Positions 53,613 to 62,487 of a stretch of DNA of 64,000 nt are shown piece after piece. A program made the position numbers and the translations under genes. The notes below the pieces were generated by a model. That model was given only the letters and a program-made list of their open reading frames with translations, did no database searches and was not told the DNA's origin. Origin of the DNA: CAYLJO01 sp964383905 (GTDB lineage Bacteria > Acidobacteriota > Blastocatellia > Pyrinomonadales > Pyrinomonadaceae); assembly GCA_964383905.1 (NCBI GenBank), contig CAYLJO010000002.1:1-64000 (forward strand), written 5' to 3'. The stretch's first letter is position 1. Each line of letters begins with the position of its first letter.

Positions 53613-53642
53613 ACCTTACCGGCAGACCACTGGCTTGTCAAG
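53613..53642 (-). promoter_or_regulatory. Possible promoter of the lysine operon
   Basis: On the minus strand TTGACA (53642-53637), an 18-base spacer and TAAGGT (53618-53613). The -10 is weak, but transcription would start near 53605, about 35 bases before the aptamer. Confidence 0.45.
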
Positions 53643-53660
53643 CAAGGCAATGAGAGAACA

Positions 53661-53752
53661 GGGTCTATTCTCCAAAGCTTAGAGGCAGTAGGCGCGACCG
53701 TGAGGGAGGGCGGATCTTCGGAACTTGGCTTCCTGAGAATGAATAAACCCTG
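53661..53752 (-). repeat. MITE-like repeat family 4, inverted copy 3
   Basis: On the plus strand it starts AGGGTCTATTCTC and ends GAGAATGAATAAACCCT, giving imperfect terminal inverted repeats. The interior, reversed, carries CGCCCTCCCTCACGGTCGCG as in the copies at 45711 and 63391. Confidence 0.8.
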
Positions 53753-53959
53753 GATCTCAACCCCCTTCACTTCGCAAACCTATCTCTTTGATGTCATAAT
53801 GCGCTTGATACTAAAGCTTTCAAGATAATAATAAAGACTGTGGGACGACGGCCGGCCAGGCCGGACTCGTACGCTCTTTATCGAGTCGCGAATGGCCGGG
53901 CATCGGATCAGTACTACCCCTCCACAGCGCATTTCAAGAATAAAGCTCTCTACTAACAG
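53753..53959. other. Intergenic region before RNB ribonuclease gene
   Basis: A GGCCGGCCAGGCCGG-type palindromic stretch occurs near 53851-53867. No gene is seen; promoter not identified. Confidence 0.4.
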
Positions 53960-55435
53960 ATGAAGGAAATCACAAACTCCTCTCTTGATCTACGCGCGAT
54001 GGCGCGGCAGGCGATGCTCGACAATGGATTCAAGCCGGATATGCCGCCGGAGGTTGTGCGTGAAGCGCAGCAACTCAGCGGGCAGCCGCAGGCGAACCTG
54101 GCCGACACATCAGTGCGCGACCTGCGGTCGCTGCTATGGTCATCGATTGACGACTCCCGGTCGCGCGACCTGGATCAGGTGGAGTATGCGGAGCGGCAGG
54201 CGGACGGCGACATCCGCGTCATGATCGGGATCGCGGATGTCGACGCGTTGGTTAGCAAAGATTCGGCGATTAACCAACACGCGGCGGAAAATGGGACGAC
54301 AGTTTATACCGGCATCACGATCTTCCCGATGCTGCCGGAACAGCTCTCGACCGGCGTCACATCGCTGCTCGAAGGCGTCGACCGGGTCGCCATGGTCATT
54401 GACCTCCTGGTGGGCGGTGACGGCGCCGTCCGTTCCAGCGGTGTGTATCGCGCGACCTTACACAACCGCGCCCAACTCGCTTATGAATCTGTCGGGCGGT
54501 GGTTGGAGGGTGACGGGCCGATCCCGCCGCCGGTCGCAAATGTCGCCGGAATGGAGGGCCAGATCCGCTTACAGGGCGAAGCGACCGAGCGTTTACGCGC
54601 ACTGCGGCAGCGGAACGGCGCGCTCAACCTGGAGACGATTGAGGCCAGTCCTGTCGCGACGGACGGAAAAGTAGTGGGCCTCGCGGTCACGCAGCATAAT
54701 CGCGCGCGGGACATCATCGAGAGTTTCATGGTCGCGGCGAATGTCGCGATGGCCGAGTTTTTAAAGGCCAAAGGGTGGCCCTCGCTGCGGCGCGTTGTGC
54801 GCACGCCGGAGCGTTGGCCGCGAATCGTCGAGATCGCCGAAAGGCTTGGCGAACACTTGCCGCCGGAGCCCGACTCGCAAGCGCTGGCCGATTTTCTGGC
54901 GCGCCGCAAAGCGGCAGACCCGGACCATTTCCCTGATCTTTCACTGGCGATCGTCAAGCTGATGGGGCCGGGTGAGTACGTCGTCGAGCAACCGGGCACA
55001 GAGCACGAGGGCCATTTCGGACTCGCCGTACGCGACTACACACACGGCACCGCGCCCAATCGCCGGTACGCGGACCTCGTCACACAGCGGTTGCTCAAGG
55101 CCGTGACCGCGGGCGCGGCCGCGCCGTACGGTGAAGACGAATTGACGGAGATCGCCGCGCGTTGCACCGAGCGTGAGGATGCTGCGAGGAAGGTCGAGCG
55201 GCAGATGCGCAAGGTGGCGGCGGCCGTGCTGTTGGGCCAACGGATCGGCGAGACGTTCAGCGCCGTTGTAACCGGCGTCACAGAGAGGGGGACTTTTGTG
55301 CGGCTGCTGGCGCCGCCGGCCGACGGGCGCGTGGTACGGGGCGAGCACGGGCTGGATGTCGGCGATAAGGTGCGCGTGCGCCTGCTGGCGACGGAGCCGG
55401 CGCGTGGATTTATTGATTTTGAGGTGGTCAGGTAA
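53960..55435 (+). CDS. RNB-domain exoribonuclease (RNase II/R-like)
   Basis: A 491-residue 3'-5' exoribonuclease. LLWSSIDDSRSRDLDQVEYA carries the catalytic Asp cluster of RNB domains; VMIGIADVDALV follows. The terminal HFGLAVRDYTHGTAPNRRYA, DLVTQR is the conserved RNB end with the catalytic Arg. A C-terminal OB/S1-like segment (GETFSAVVTGVTERGTFVRL) completes it. It is shorter than E. coli RNase R (813), lacking N-terminal cold-shock domains, like the compact RNB proteins of many acidobacteria and cyanobacteria. Single gene. Confidence 0.9.
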   Translation: MKEITNSSLDLRAMARQAMLDNGFKPDMPPEVVREAQQLSGQPQANLADTSVRDLRSLLWSSIDDSRSRDLDQVEYAERQADGDIRVMIGIADVDALVSKDSAINQHAAENGTTVYTGITIFPMLPEQLSTGVTSLLEGVDRVAMVIDLLVGGDGAVRSSGVYRATLHNRAQLAYESVGRWLEGDGPIPPPVANVAGMEGQIRLQGEATERLRALRQRNGALNLETIEASPVATDGKVVGLAVTQHNRARDIIESFMVAANVAMAEFLKAKGWPSLRRVVRTPERWPRIVEIAERLGEHLPPEPDSQALADFLARRKAADPDHFPDLSLAIVKLMGPGEYVVEQPGTEHEGHFGLAVRDYTHGTAPNRRYADLVTQRLLKAVTAGAAAPYGEDELTEIAARCTEREDAARKVERQMRKVAAAVLLGQRIGETFSAVVTGVTERGTFVRLLAPPADGRVVRGEHGLDVGDKVRVRLLATEPARGFIDFEVVR

Positions 55436-55458
55436 TAATGCCTGACGCCGCGTACTCT

Positions 55459-55545
55459 ATATAGCGGTCTCAAATGGGTGAGGGCAAAAGAATCACCGCA
55501 GAGGACGCGGAGGACGCAGAGGAAAGACAAAAGGAAGCAAAATAG
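55459..55545 (+). repeat. Dispersed intergenic repeat family 1, copy F
   Basis: ATAGCGGTCTCAAATGGGTG, then CACCGCAGAGGACGCGGAGG and ACGCAGAGGAAAGACAAAAG. The distal half is nearly identical to copy C. Confidence 0.75.
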
Positions 55546-55607
55546 GAAAAGACGGTCGCTGGGCCTTTGTGCTAACCGCTATAATGAGGCTAACAGATGT
55601 TGAAGTG

Positions 55608-55630
55608 CTCCCAATCGAAATTTGCTCTGA
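55608..55630 (+). repeat. 23-bp repeat shared with 50087-50109
   Basis: CTCCCAATCGAAATTTGCTC, followed by TGA; lies 30 bases before the M28 peptidase start. Confidence 0.6.
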
Positions 55631-55663
55631 TGTACAAGAAAATACTACCTATTGGAGGTCTTA

Positions 55664-57937
55664 ATGTGTCTTAATTTTTTGCGCTTGATCATTATTTTGG
55701 TTCTGTCCTTCGCGCTGGTCGCACAGGCCGCTGCGACCGATGATAAACCGCTCCTGGGTTTCAGCCGAGAAGGTGCGGCGCAACAGCGCGCGCTCGAAGC
55801 ACGCTTCGATTCTTTGTTGAAGAAAGAGGACTTACGCGCGTGGATGAAGCGCCTGTCATCGAGGCCGCATCATGTCGGATCGGCCTACGGTAAGGAGAAT
55901 GCCGAGTTTATCGCAGAGCAGTTCCGCTCGTGGGGATACGAAACAGAGATCGAACGTTTCGACGTGCTCTTCCCAACGCCAAAGACGCGCCTGCTGGAAA
56001 TGACCGAGCCGGGGCACGTGACGGCGCGCCTCGCCGAGCCACCGCTCGCGGAAGACTCGACGTCAGGCGTTCTCGTTTCGGAGCAGTTACCGGTCTACAA
56101 CGCGTATTCAACCGACGGCGATGTGATGGGCCAACTCGTTTACGTTAATTACGGTGTGCCGAGAGACTACGAGGCGTTGGCCGAGCGCGGCGTTGACGTG
56201 AGGGGAAAGATCATCATCGCGCGCTACGGTGGGTCGTGGCGTGGGATCAAGCCGAAGGTCGCGGCGGAACACGGCGCCGTCGGCTGTATTATCTACTCCG
56301 ACCCGCGCGACGACGGTTATTTTCAAGGTGACGTTTATCCCAAAGGGGCGTGGCGCAATGAAAATGGGGCGCAGCGCGGCTCGGTCGCCGATATGCCTCT
56401 CTACCCGGGCGACCCTCTGACTCCGGGGGTCGGGGCGACGAAAGATGCCCGGCGGCTGGCGCTCAAAGATGCGCCGACGATTACCAAGATCCCCGTACTT
56501 CCGATCTCTTACGGGGACGCGCTACCGCTCCTTCACGCGCTCGGCGGGCCGGTCGCGCCGGAGCCCTGGCGTGGCGCTCTGCCAATAACCTATCACCTCG
56601 GGCCCGGCCCGGCGACTGTTCATCTCAAGCTCGAATTCAACTGGAACACGGTGCCTGCGTATGACGTGATCGCAAAGATTCGCGGCGCAGAGCGCCCCGA
56701 CGAGTGGGTCATACGCGGGAACCATCATGACGCGTGGGTGTTCGGCGCGGATGATCCGATCAGCGGGCTGGTCGCTCTCATGGAAGAGGCGCGCGGTGTG
56801 GGCGAGCTCTTGAAGGGCGGGTGGAAGCCGAAACGCACCATCATCTATGCCGCGTGGGACGGCGAGGAGCCAGGCTTACTCGGCTCGACGGAGTGGGTTG
56901 AAACGCACGCCGACCTGCTGCGGAAGAACGCCGCGCTTTACGTTAACTCGGACACGAACGGGCGGGGCTTTCTTGGCGTCGGCGGCTCGCATACGCTCGA
57001 AAAATTCATCAATGAAGTGGCACGGGATGTCGTTGACCCGGAGAAGAAGATTTCCGTCGCCGAGCGCGTCCGGGCGCTCAAGATCACGAGGGGAAGCCCG
57101 GAAGACCGGCGCGAAGCGAGAGAGCGAACCGACCAGCCGATCGAAGCGCTCGGCTCCGGTTCCGATTACACGCCGTTCCTTCAACACGCCGGGATCGCTT
57201 CGTTGAACATCGGCTACGGGGGCGAGGACGGCGGAGGCTCCTACCACTCGATCTATGATTCATTCGATCATTACACGAGGTTCGGTGACCCGGGCTTCGA
57301 CTACGGGATCGCGCTCGCGGAAACGGGCGGTCGCGCCGTTCTGCGTTTCGCTGACGCCGATATTCTTCCGTTGAGCTTCACGAACTTCTCAGACACGGTC
57401 GGCACATACGTTACAGAGCTGACAAAGCTCGCGGGTGATATGCGTGAAGGGACCGTGGAGAAGAACCGGGAAATCAACGACAGGACTCTTGAAGCGGTCG
57501 CCGACCCGACGCAAGTCTTCGTTGCGCCGCGACCCGAGTCGCCCGTCCCAGACCTTAATTTCGCGCCTTTGCGGAACGCGCTCGCGAGGCTGCAAAAGAG
57601 CGCGCGAAATTACGACGCGGCAATGAATGGGCTCATGGCGCGCAATCAATTGCCGTCCCGCGATGCCGAGAAAGCGCTCGACGAAACGTTAATGAGGACG
57701 GAGCGCGCGATGACCCGCGGCGAAGGCTTGCCCCGGCGCCCGTGGTTCAAGCATCAGATCTATGCGCCGGGCTTTTACACCGGGTACGGCGTGAAGACGC
57801 TGCCGGGGGTGAGGGAGGCCATCGAACAGCGCAACTGGGCGGAGGCCACCGCGGAAATATCGAAAGTTGCGCAGACAATCGAGCAGGTGGCCGCCGAGAT
57901 TGACCGCGCAACTTCGCTGGCCAAAGGCCGCAGGTAG
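55664..57937 (+). CDS. Secreted M28 peptidase, glutamate carboxypeptidase II-like
   Basis: A 757-residue exported metallopeptidase. A signal peptide covers about 1-24 (FLRLIIILVLSFALVAQAA). A protease-associated domain lies at about 110-260, the M28 zinc site in NHHDAWVFGADDP (about 355-367), WDGEEPGLLGSTEWVE (catalytic Glu, about 398) and YHSIYDSFDHY (about 527), and a transferrin-receptor-like dimerisation domain at about 620-757. The order matches PSMA/GCPII proteins, which cut C-terminal residues from peptides. ATG 55664 follows GGAGG. An S9 peptidase gene follows 35 bases later; the pair probably degrades peptides outside the cytoplasm. Confidence 0.93.
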   Translation: MCLNFLRLIIILVLSFALVAQAAATDDKPLLGFSREGAAQQRALEARFDSLLKKEDLRAWMKRLSSRPHHVGSAYGKENAEFIAEQFRSWGYETEIERFDVLFPTPKTRLLEMTEPGHVTARLAEPPLAEDSTSGVLVSEQLPVYNAYSTDGDVMGQLVYVNYGVPRDYEALAERGVDVRGKIIIARYGGSWRGIKPKVAAEHGAVGCIIYSDPRDDGYFQGDVYPKGAWRNENGAQRGSVADMPLYPGDPLTPGVGATKDARRLALKDAPTITKIPVLPISYGDALPLLHALGGPVAPEPWRGALPITYHLGPGPATVHLKLEFNWNTVPAYDVIAKIRGAERPDEWVIRGNHHDAWVFGADDPISGLVALMEEARGVGELLKGGWKPKRTIIYAAWDGEEPGLLGSTEWVETHADLLRKNAALYVNSDTNGRGFLGVGGSHTLEKFINEVARDVVDPEKKISVAERVRALKITRGSPEDRREARERTDQPIEALGSGSDYTPFLQHAGIASLNIGYGGEDGGGSYHSIYDSFDHYTRFGDPGFDYGIALAETGGRAVLRFADADILPLSFTNFSDTVGTYVTELTKLAGDMREGTVEKNREINDRTLEAVADPTQVFVAPRPESPVPDLNFAPLRNALARLQKSARNYDAAMNGLMARNQLPSRDAEKALDETLMRTERAMTRGEGLPRRPWFKHQIYAPGFYTGYGVKTLPGVREAIEQRNWAEATAEISKVAQTIEQVAAEIDRATSLAKGRR

Positions 57938-57972
57938 TAGCAAAAACTGATCCCACGCATAAAAGGCAGACT

Positions 57973-60090
57973 ATGAAGACTACACGAGTGCCGGCGACTG
58001 CATTGATCCTCCTGCTTCTGGCTCATGTCATTGGTTTCGCTCAACAGAGCGGGAGCGGCTTTACCCTGGAACAAGTCCTGAGCTCTCCTTTCCCATCTGA
58101 TCTGATTGCCTCGCGAGCCGGCCGGCGCATCGCGTGGGTTTTTGACAGCGAGGGGCGGCGCAACGTCTGGGTGGCCGAAGGGCCACAATTCCAGGCACGG
58201 CAACTGACAGGATACAAAGACGATGACGGCCAGGAGGTGACAGACCTCGCCTTTTCACCGGACGGCAACTGGCTCATTTACGTCCGGGGCGGCGATAAGA
58301 ACCAGGCTGGCGAAATCCCGAACCCGACCAGTGACGCGGCGGGGGCGACGCAGGCCGTTTACGCCGTTTCGTGGAATGACGGTCAGGTGAGGCGGCTCGG
58401 CGAGGGCAATAACCCGGTCGCTTCGCCTGCCGACGACAGGGTGGTCTTCGAAAAGAACAACCAGCTCTGGGTCGCCGGCATCACGAAGGGGGAGGAGCCG
58501 CGCCAGCTCTTCTCGGCGCGTGGCAATAACGTATCACCGGCCTGGTCGCCAGACGGGCAAAGCCTCGCATTTGTGAGCCAGCGTGGCGACCATAGCTTTA
58601 TCGGCGTTTACGACGTGACGAAAAATACCGTCAGTTACGTTGCGCCTTCCGTTGACCGTGACAGCTTCCCGCGCTGGTCGAGTGACGGCGGGCGAATCGC
58701 CTTTGTCCGCCAGCCGGCTACGGGAAGCCAGCCCCCTTTGATCTTTGACGACAGGCCCGACCCGTGGGCCATCATGGTCGCCGACCTTTCGACGGGGAAT
58801 GCGCGAGAGGTGTGGCGCAGTGGGCCGGGCGCCAGTGGTTCCCTGCCGTTCGTGGCCGGGAGAAATCTTCTCCAATGGGGCGCGGCGGACACCATCGTCT
58901 TCGCGTCGGAACAGGACGGGTGGCTGCATCTTTATTCGGTTCCGGCGGGCGGCGGCGAGGCGACGTTACTGACTCCCGGCGCGTGCGAGGTCGAACACGT
59001 GACGATGACGCCGGATCGTCGCACGGTTATCTACTCATCCAACTGCGGCGACATCGACCGCCGCCACCTCTGGCGCGTCGCGGCCGGGGGCGGGAAGCCT
59101 ACCTCCATTACTTCCGGCGAGAAGATTGAATGGGGCCCCGTCGTCACCGGCGACGCCGCGCATCTCGCCTATCTCGGATCGGATGCGCGCGAGCCCGCGA
59201 TGCCGCACGTGATGCCGCTCGCGGGCGGCACCGCTGAGTTGATCGCCGGCTCAGCCCTGCCGAAAGATTTTCCCGCCGCCCGGCTGGTCGTGCCGCAGCC
59301 TGTTCTCTTCAAAAGCGCTGACGGCCTGGACATCCACGGGCAGCTCTTCATGCCGCCGGACGCTGCGCCGGGAACGCGTCTTCCGGCTGTGATCTTCATG
59401 CACGGCGGTCCGGTTCGGCAGATGCTCCTCGGCTGGCATTACATGTACTACTATCACAACGCGTACGGGTTCAATCAATATCTGGCAGATCAAGGCTACG
59501 CCGTGCTGTCGGTCAACTATCGAAGTGGCATCGGCTACGGCCGCTCGTTTCGCGTGGCGGCGAAGCGCGGCGCGCGCGGGGCGTCGGAGTATCAGGACAT
59601 CGTGGCAGCCGCGCGTTACCTGCGCGGGCGCGCGGACATAGACCCGGCGAGGATCGGTCTGTGGGGCGGGTCGTATGGCGGGTATTTGACGGCGCTCGGT
59701 CTCGCCCGCAACTCGGACCTGTTCGCGGCGGGGGTTGATCTGCACGGCGTCCACGACTGGTCAGTGCGCATCTCCGGGGCGCGCTGGATAGACTACGCGA
59801 ACCAGGGCGCGCAGAAAACCGCGCGCGAGGCTTCACCCGTTGGCTCGATCTCGGCATGGCGCTCGCCTGTGCTTTTGATCCATGGGGACGATGACCGGAA
59901 TGTCGCCTTCGGGCAGACCGTTGACCTAGCACGGCGGCTGCGCGAACAGAAAGTAGTTTTCGAGCAGCTCATTTTTCCGGACGAAGTTCATGACTTCCTC
60001 CTGCACCGCCACTGGCTCGCGGCCTACACGGCGGCAACCAACTTCTTTGATCGATACCTCAAGGGGGAAAGAGCGACCGTCCAAAGATAA
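57973..60090 (+). CDS. Secreted S9 family prolyl oligopeptidase/DPP4-like peptidase
   Basis: A 705-residue protein with a signal peptide (LILLLLAHVIGFAQQ), an N-terminal beta-propeller of WD40-like PD40 repeats (DLAFSPDGNWLIYVRGGD; SPAWSPDGQSLAFVSQRG; FPRWSSDGGRIAFVRQ) and a C-terminal alpha/beta-hydrolase domain. The catalytic triad is Ser in GLWGGSYGGYLTALG (about 566), Asp in IHGDDDRNV (about 639) and His in DEVHDF (about 673). It removes dipeptides or acyl-amino acids from peptides. Likely co-transcribed with the M28 peptidase. Confidence 0.93.
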   Translation: MKTTRVPATALILLLLAHVIGFAQQSGSGFTLEQVLSSPFPSDLIASRAGRRIAWVFDSEGRRNVWVAEGPQFQARQLTGYKDDDGQEVTDLAFSPDGNWLIYVRGGDKNQAGEIPNPTSDAAGATQAVYAVSWNDGQVRRLGEGNNPVASPADDRVVFEKNNQLWVAGITKGEEPRQLFSARGNNVSPAWSPDGQSLAFVSQRGDHSFIGVYDVTKNTVSYVAPSVDRDSFPRWSSDGGRIAFVRQPATGSQPPLIFDDRPDPWAIMVADLSTGNAREVWRSGPGASGSLPFVAGRNLLQWGAADTIVFASEQDGWLHLYSVPAGGGEATLLTPGACEVEHVTMTPDRRTVIYSSNCGDIDRRHLWRVAAGGGKPTSITSGEKIEWGPVVTGDAAHLAYLGSDAREPAMPHVMPLAGGTAELIAGSALPKDFPAARLVVPQPVLFKSADGLDIHGQLFMPPDAAPGTRLPAVIFMHGGPVRQMLLGWHYMYYYHNAYGFNQYLADQGYAVLSVNYRSGIGYGRSFRVAAKRGARGASEYQDIVAAARYLRGRADIDPARIGLWGGSYGGYLTALGLARNSDLFAAGVDLHGVHDWSVRISGARWIDYANQGAQKTAREASPVGSISAWRSPVLLIHGDDDRNVAFGQTVDLARRLREQKVVFEQLIFPDEVHDFLLHRHWLAAYTAATNFFDRYLKGERATVQR

Positions 60091-60130
60091 GATGGAGACG
60101 TCTTTGGGGGTAAGTTTAGCGTGCTGGCAT

Positions 60131-60160
60131 TTGAATTCGGGCGGCGGTAACCCATACTAT
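60131..60160 (+). promoter_or_regulatory. Possible sigma-70-type promoter of pyrophosphatase gene
   Basis: TTGAAT (60131-60136), 18-base spacer, TACTAT (60155-60160), 40 bases before the ppa start. Confidence 0.45.
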
Positions 60161-60200
60161 AGGCCGCGTTGAAAAGAGGGTGGATTGAGGTAAAGAGAAA

Positions 60201-60905
60201 ATGTCTGTGAATGAGGCTGCGCTACACGACCTGCTGAATATTCTATTTCAGGCCCACCCGTGGCACGGGATTGCGCCGGGCGAGGATGCGCCCGACACGA
60301 TCAACGTTTACATCGAAATCGTGCCGACCGATGTGGTGAAGTATGAGCTGGATAAGCCTTCCGGCCACCTGCGTCTCGACCGGCCCCAGCGCTTCTCGTC
60401 GCAATGCCCGACGCCTTATGGTTTTATCCCGCAAACCTACTGCGGTGACGAGGTGGCTGAGCTTACCAGGCAGCGCATCAGCGTCGACGGAATCAAGGGT
60501 GACGGGGATCCGATGGACATCTGCGTGCTGACGGAAAAGACCATCACCCATAGTAACTTTCTGGTGCGCGCCAAGCCGATCGGCGGTCTGCGGATGATTG
60601 ACGGCAACGAAGCAGACGATAAGATCATTGCGGTGCTGAAATCAGACATCGCCTACAGCCATATTAAAGATATTACTGAATGCCCCCGCGGCATCGTCGA
60701 TCGCCTCAGACACTATTTCCTCACCTATAAACAACTGCCCCAGGAGGCGCCGCGGCGCGTCGAGATTACGGATGTTTACGACCGTGCGGAATCCCTCGAA
60801 GTTATCAGGCGCAGCCTGAGCGATTACCGCGCGCGCTATGGCGCGCCGGAGAAGCGCATCGGCGAGCTGCGGCGCCTGCTTGCGGAAGGAAGCGCGGATA
60901 GATAG
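60201..60905 (+). CDS. ppa: Inorganic pyrophosphatase (family I)
   Basis: A 234-residue soluble enzyme hydrolysing pyrophosphate. The metal-binding signature GDGDPMDICVL (DxDPxD) is intact, and the substrate lysines and tyrosines are represented by VKYELDKPSGHLRLDR and YGFIPQTYC. It is longer than E. coli Ppa (176), with an extra N-terminus of about 30 residues and a C-terminal helical tail. GATTGAGGTAAAGAGAAA precedes the ATG. It converges with the HhH-GPD glycosylase gene, five bases between stops. Confidence 0.92.
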   Translation: MSVNEAALHDLLNILFQAHPWHGIAPGEDAPDTINVYIEIVPTDVVKYELDKPSGHLRLDRPQRFSSQCPTPYGFIPQTYCGDEVAELTRQRISVDGIKGDGDPMDICVLTEKTITHSNFLVRAKPIGGLRMIDGNEADDKIIAVLKSDIAYSHIKDITECPRGIVDRLRHYFLTYKQLPQEAPRRVEITDVYDRAESLEVIRRSLSDYRARYGAPEKRIGELRRLLAEGSADR

Positions 60906-60910
60906 CCGGC

Positions 60911-61810
60911 TTACCACCGGAGCAATCGCTCCTCGTCTAACCAGTCGCGTGTCATGTCGCACCAGAGGGCAAGGCCGCGCCACACGTCGAACCGGGCGTA
61001 GTGGCGGGCGATCTTCTGGTCGGTAATGGCGCGCCCGCCGCCTCGGGTGCTGGCAAACTTCGCGCGCAGCCAGGAATCGAGCGCGAGCCCGTCATAGCGG
61101 CCGACAAGCTTCAGGAGGTTCTCGGCAGCGTAATCGCCGGCCCCCTTCACACGCTTCATCTCGCGCTTGAGATCGACTGTCGGCAACTCGCTCGTCAACC
61201 AGCCTTCGACGTCGAGCGACGCGGAAGCGACGCGCTCGGCCAGCTCTTTCAGATATGAAGCGCGGTAACCGGCGCGCACTACATCACGATAAAATCTTTC
61301 GGGCGCGCGCGCCATGGCTTCCGGTGTCGGAAAAGCGCGCCGGCCATCCTTTGCCTCGCGACCCAGATTGTTGACGAGACCTGCGACCATCTTTTCCGTG
61401 AGCGCCCAGGAGCAGTTTGTGGTGCAGATCGTCTTGACCAGATCCTCGAAGACGGTGGGCGACCGGAGCATGCGGCCGGCCCCCTCGCGCGCGATCCATG
61501 AGAAATCCGGATCGGAGGCGACCATGCCGTAGAAGCCGGTCAGGTCGTCGTCAAGCCGTAGTATGTGCCGCACATCACGGGTGACCCGCTCGATGCCGAG
61601 TTTGCCGAGCCGGCGCGACGTGTGGACGATAACCGAGGCGGGCGCGTCCGTTATTTCAACGACAGCGGGCGGACCGTCTTCCAGGTCGAGGATCCGTAAA
61701 AGCGTCCAACGATTCACGTCCAACTCAAAGGGGGGCAGCGTGCTCCAGCCATGACTCAGGATGGTTCGCCGGAAGCTGAAGTCGGGTGGAGTGGGAAGAG
61801 AAATCTTCAT
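60911..61810 (-). CDS. HhH-GPD DNA glycosylase
   Basis: A 299-residue base-excision repair enzyme. Residues about 1-100 form an AlkA/OGG1-like N-terminal domain; TVFEDLVKTICTTNCSWALT is the start of the HhH-GPD domain; MKRVKGAGDYAAENLLKLVG is the helix-hairpin-helix, and YDGLALDSWLRAKF carries the catalytic Asp. No FeS cluster Cys set follows, which argues against EndoIII/MutY. Substrate (3-methyladenine or 8-oxoG) undecided; the OGG1-type lysine is not evident. Confidence 0.82.
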   Translation of the reverse strand: MKISLPTPPDFSFRRTILSHGWSTLPPFELDVNRWTLLRILDLEDGPPAVVEITDAPASVIVHTSRRLGKLGIERVTRDVRHILRLDDDLTGFYGMVASDPDFSWIAREGAGRMLRSPTVFEDLVKTICTTNCSWALTEKMVAGLVNNLGREAKDGRRAFPTPEAMARAPERFYRDVVRAGYRASYLKELAERVASASLDVEGWLTSELPTVDLKREMKRVKGAGDYAAENLLKLVGRYDGLALDSWLRAKFASTRGGGRAITDQKIARHYARFDVWRGLALWCDMTRDWLDEERLLRW

Positions 61811-62147
61811 GTCAGTATCAGCCGGCCCGCTAAATCAGACTACGTGAGAATGGAAGAGAAATTCTCACGCCAAGGCGCCAAGAGTAAAGCACGTCTTTTA
61901 TTGGCACCTCAAAGCGTGAGCCTCCCATCTTTACGAATGTACTACGTCGTATGGTTTAATTTGGTGCTGCTGAACTTATCAGAATTGCTGGCGAAGGTCG
62001 AATGGAATTAGATGCATCAAGACTGATGACCACGGATGTCTCTCACGGGGCGCGTTCTGTTGTATGATGCGGCGCGGGAATGGTGAGATTGTTAATTCCC
62101 TATTCATCATTGAAGCGGTCTGACAAAATCAAAGGAGGGTTAAAAGA
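61811..62147. other. 337-bp intergenic region
   Basis: Contains repeat family 3 copy 3 (61863-61884) and the leader of the rhodanese gene. No gene seen. Confidence 0.5.
61863..61884 (+). repeat. Repeat family 3, copy 3
   Basis: TCTCACGCCAAGGCGCCAAG; compare 39578-39607 and 49882-49905. Confidence 0.55.
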
Positions 62148-62480
62148 ATGGAAGCGACCAGAGTTACCGTGGATGAAATAAAAGAGAGAATGAATCGCGG
62201 CGAGCAATTCGCCTTCGTCGATACGCGTAACCCGCAGGCATGGGGCGAGGCTGAGACCAGACTGCCGGGCGCGATCCGGGTGCCGGCCGACGAGGTGAAG
62301 CAGCATCTTAACGAGATCCCGCACGACCGCGCCGTCATCACTTACTGTACCTGACCGCACGAAGCATCGAGCGCCCGTGTGGCGCAGGAGCTTTTGGCGC
62401 AGGGTTGGAAGAGCGTCCACCCGCTCTACGGGGGCTTCGACGCGTGGGAAAAGGCCGGGCTTCCGGTTGATCCAAAATAA
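62148..62480 (+). CDS. Rhodanese-like protein with in-frame TGA (candidate selenoprotein)
   Basis: Read through one TGA (62352-62354) the frame gives a complete 110-residue single rhodanese domain: FAFVDTRNPQAWGEAETRLP, AIRVPADEV, VITYCT-U-PHEASSARVAQELL, GGFDAWEKAGLPV. The catalytic Cys is in YC, and the TGA falls two residues later, giving a CxU motif. Sequence on both sides stays fully family-like, unlike a decayed gene. Downstream of the TGA, GCGCC (62371-62375) and GGCGC (62381-62385) form a stem with loop CGTGT, at a distance fitting bacterial SECIS elements. AGGAGGG precedes the ATG. A nonsense mutation or sequencing error remains possible. Confidence 0.7.
62371..62385 (+). promoter_or_regulatory. 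SECIS-like hairpin downstream of in-frame TGA
   Basis: Stem GCGCC/GGCGC (5 bp), loop CGTGT with G-U in the apical loop, beginning 16 bases after the TGA (loop at 21). Bacterial SECIS elements have the apical loop about 16-37 bases after UGA and need a loop G/U for SelB. Confidence 0.5.
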
Positions 62481-62487
62481 GAGAGCG

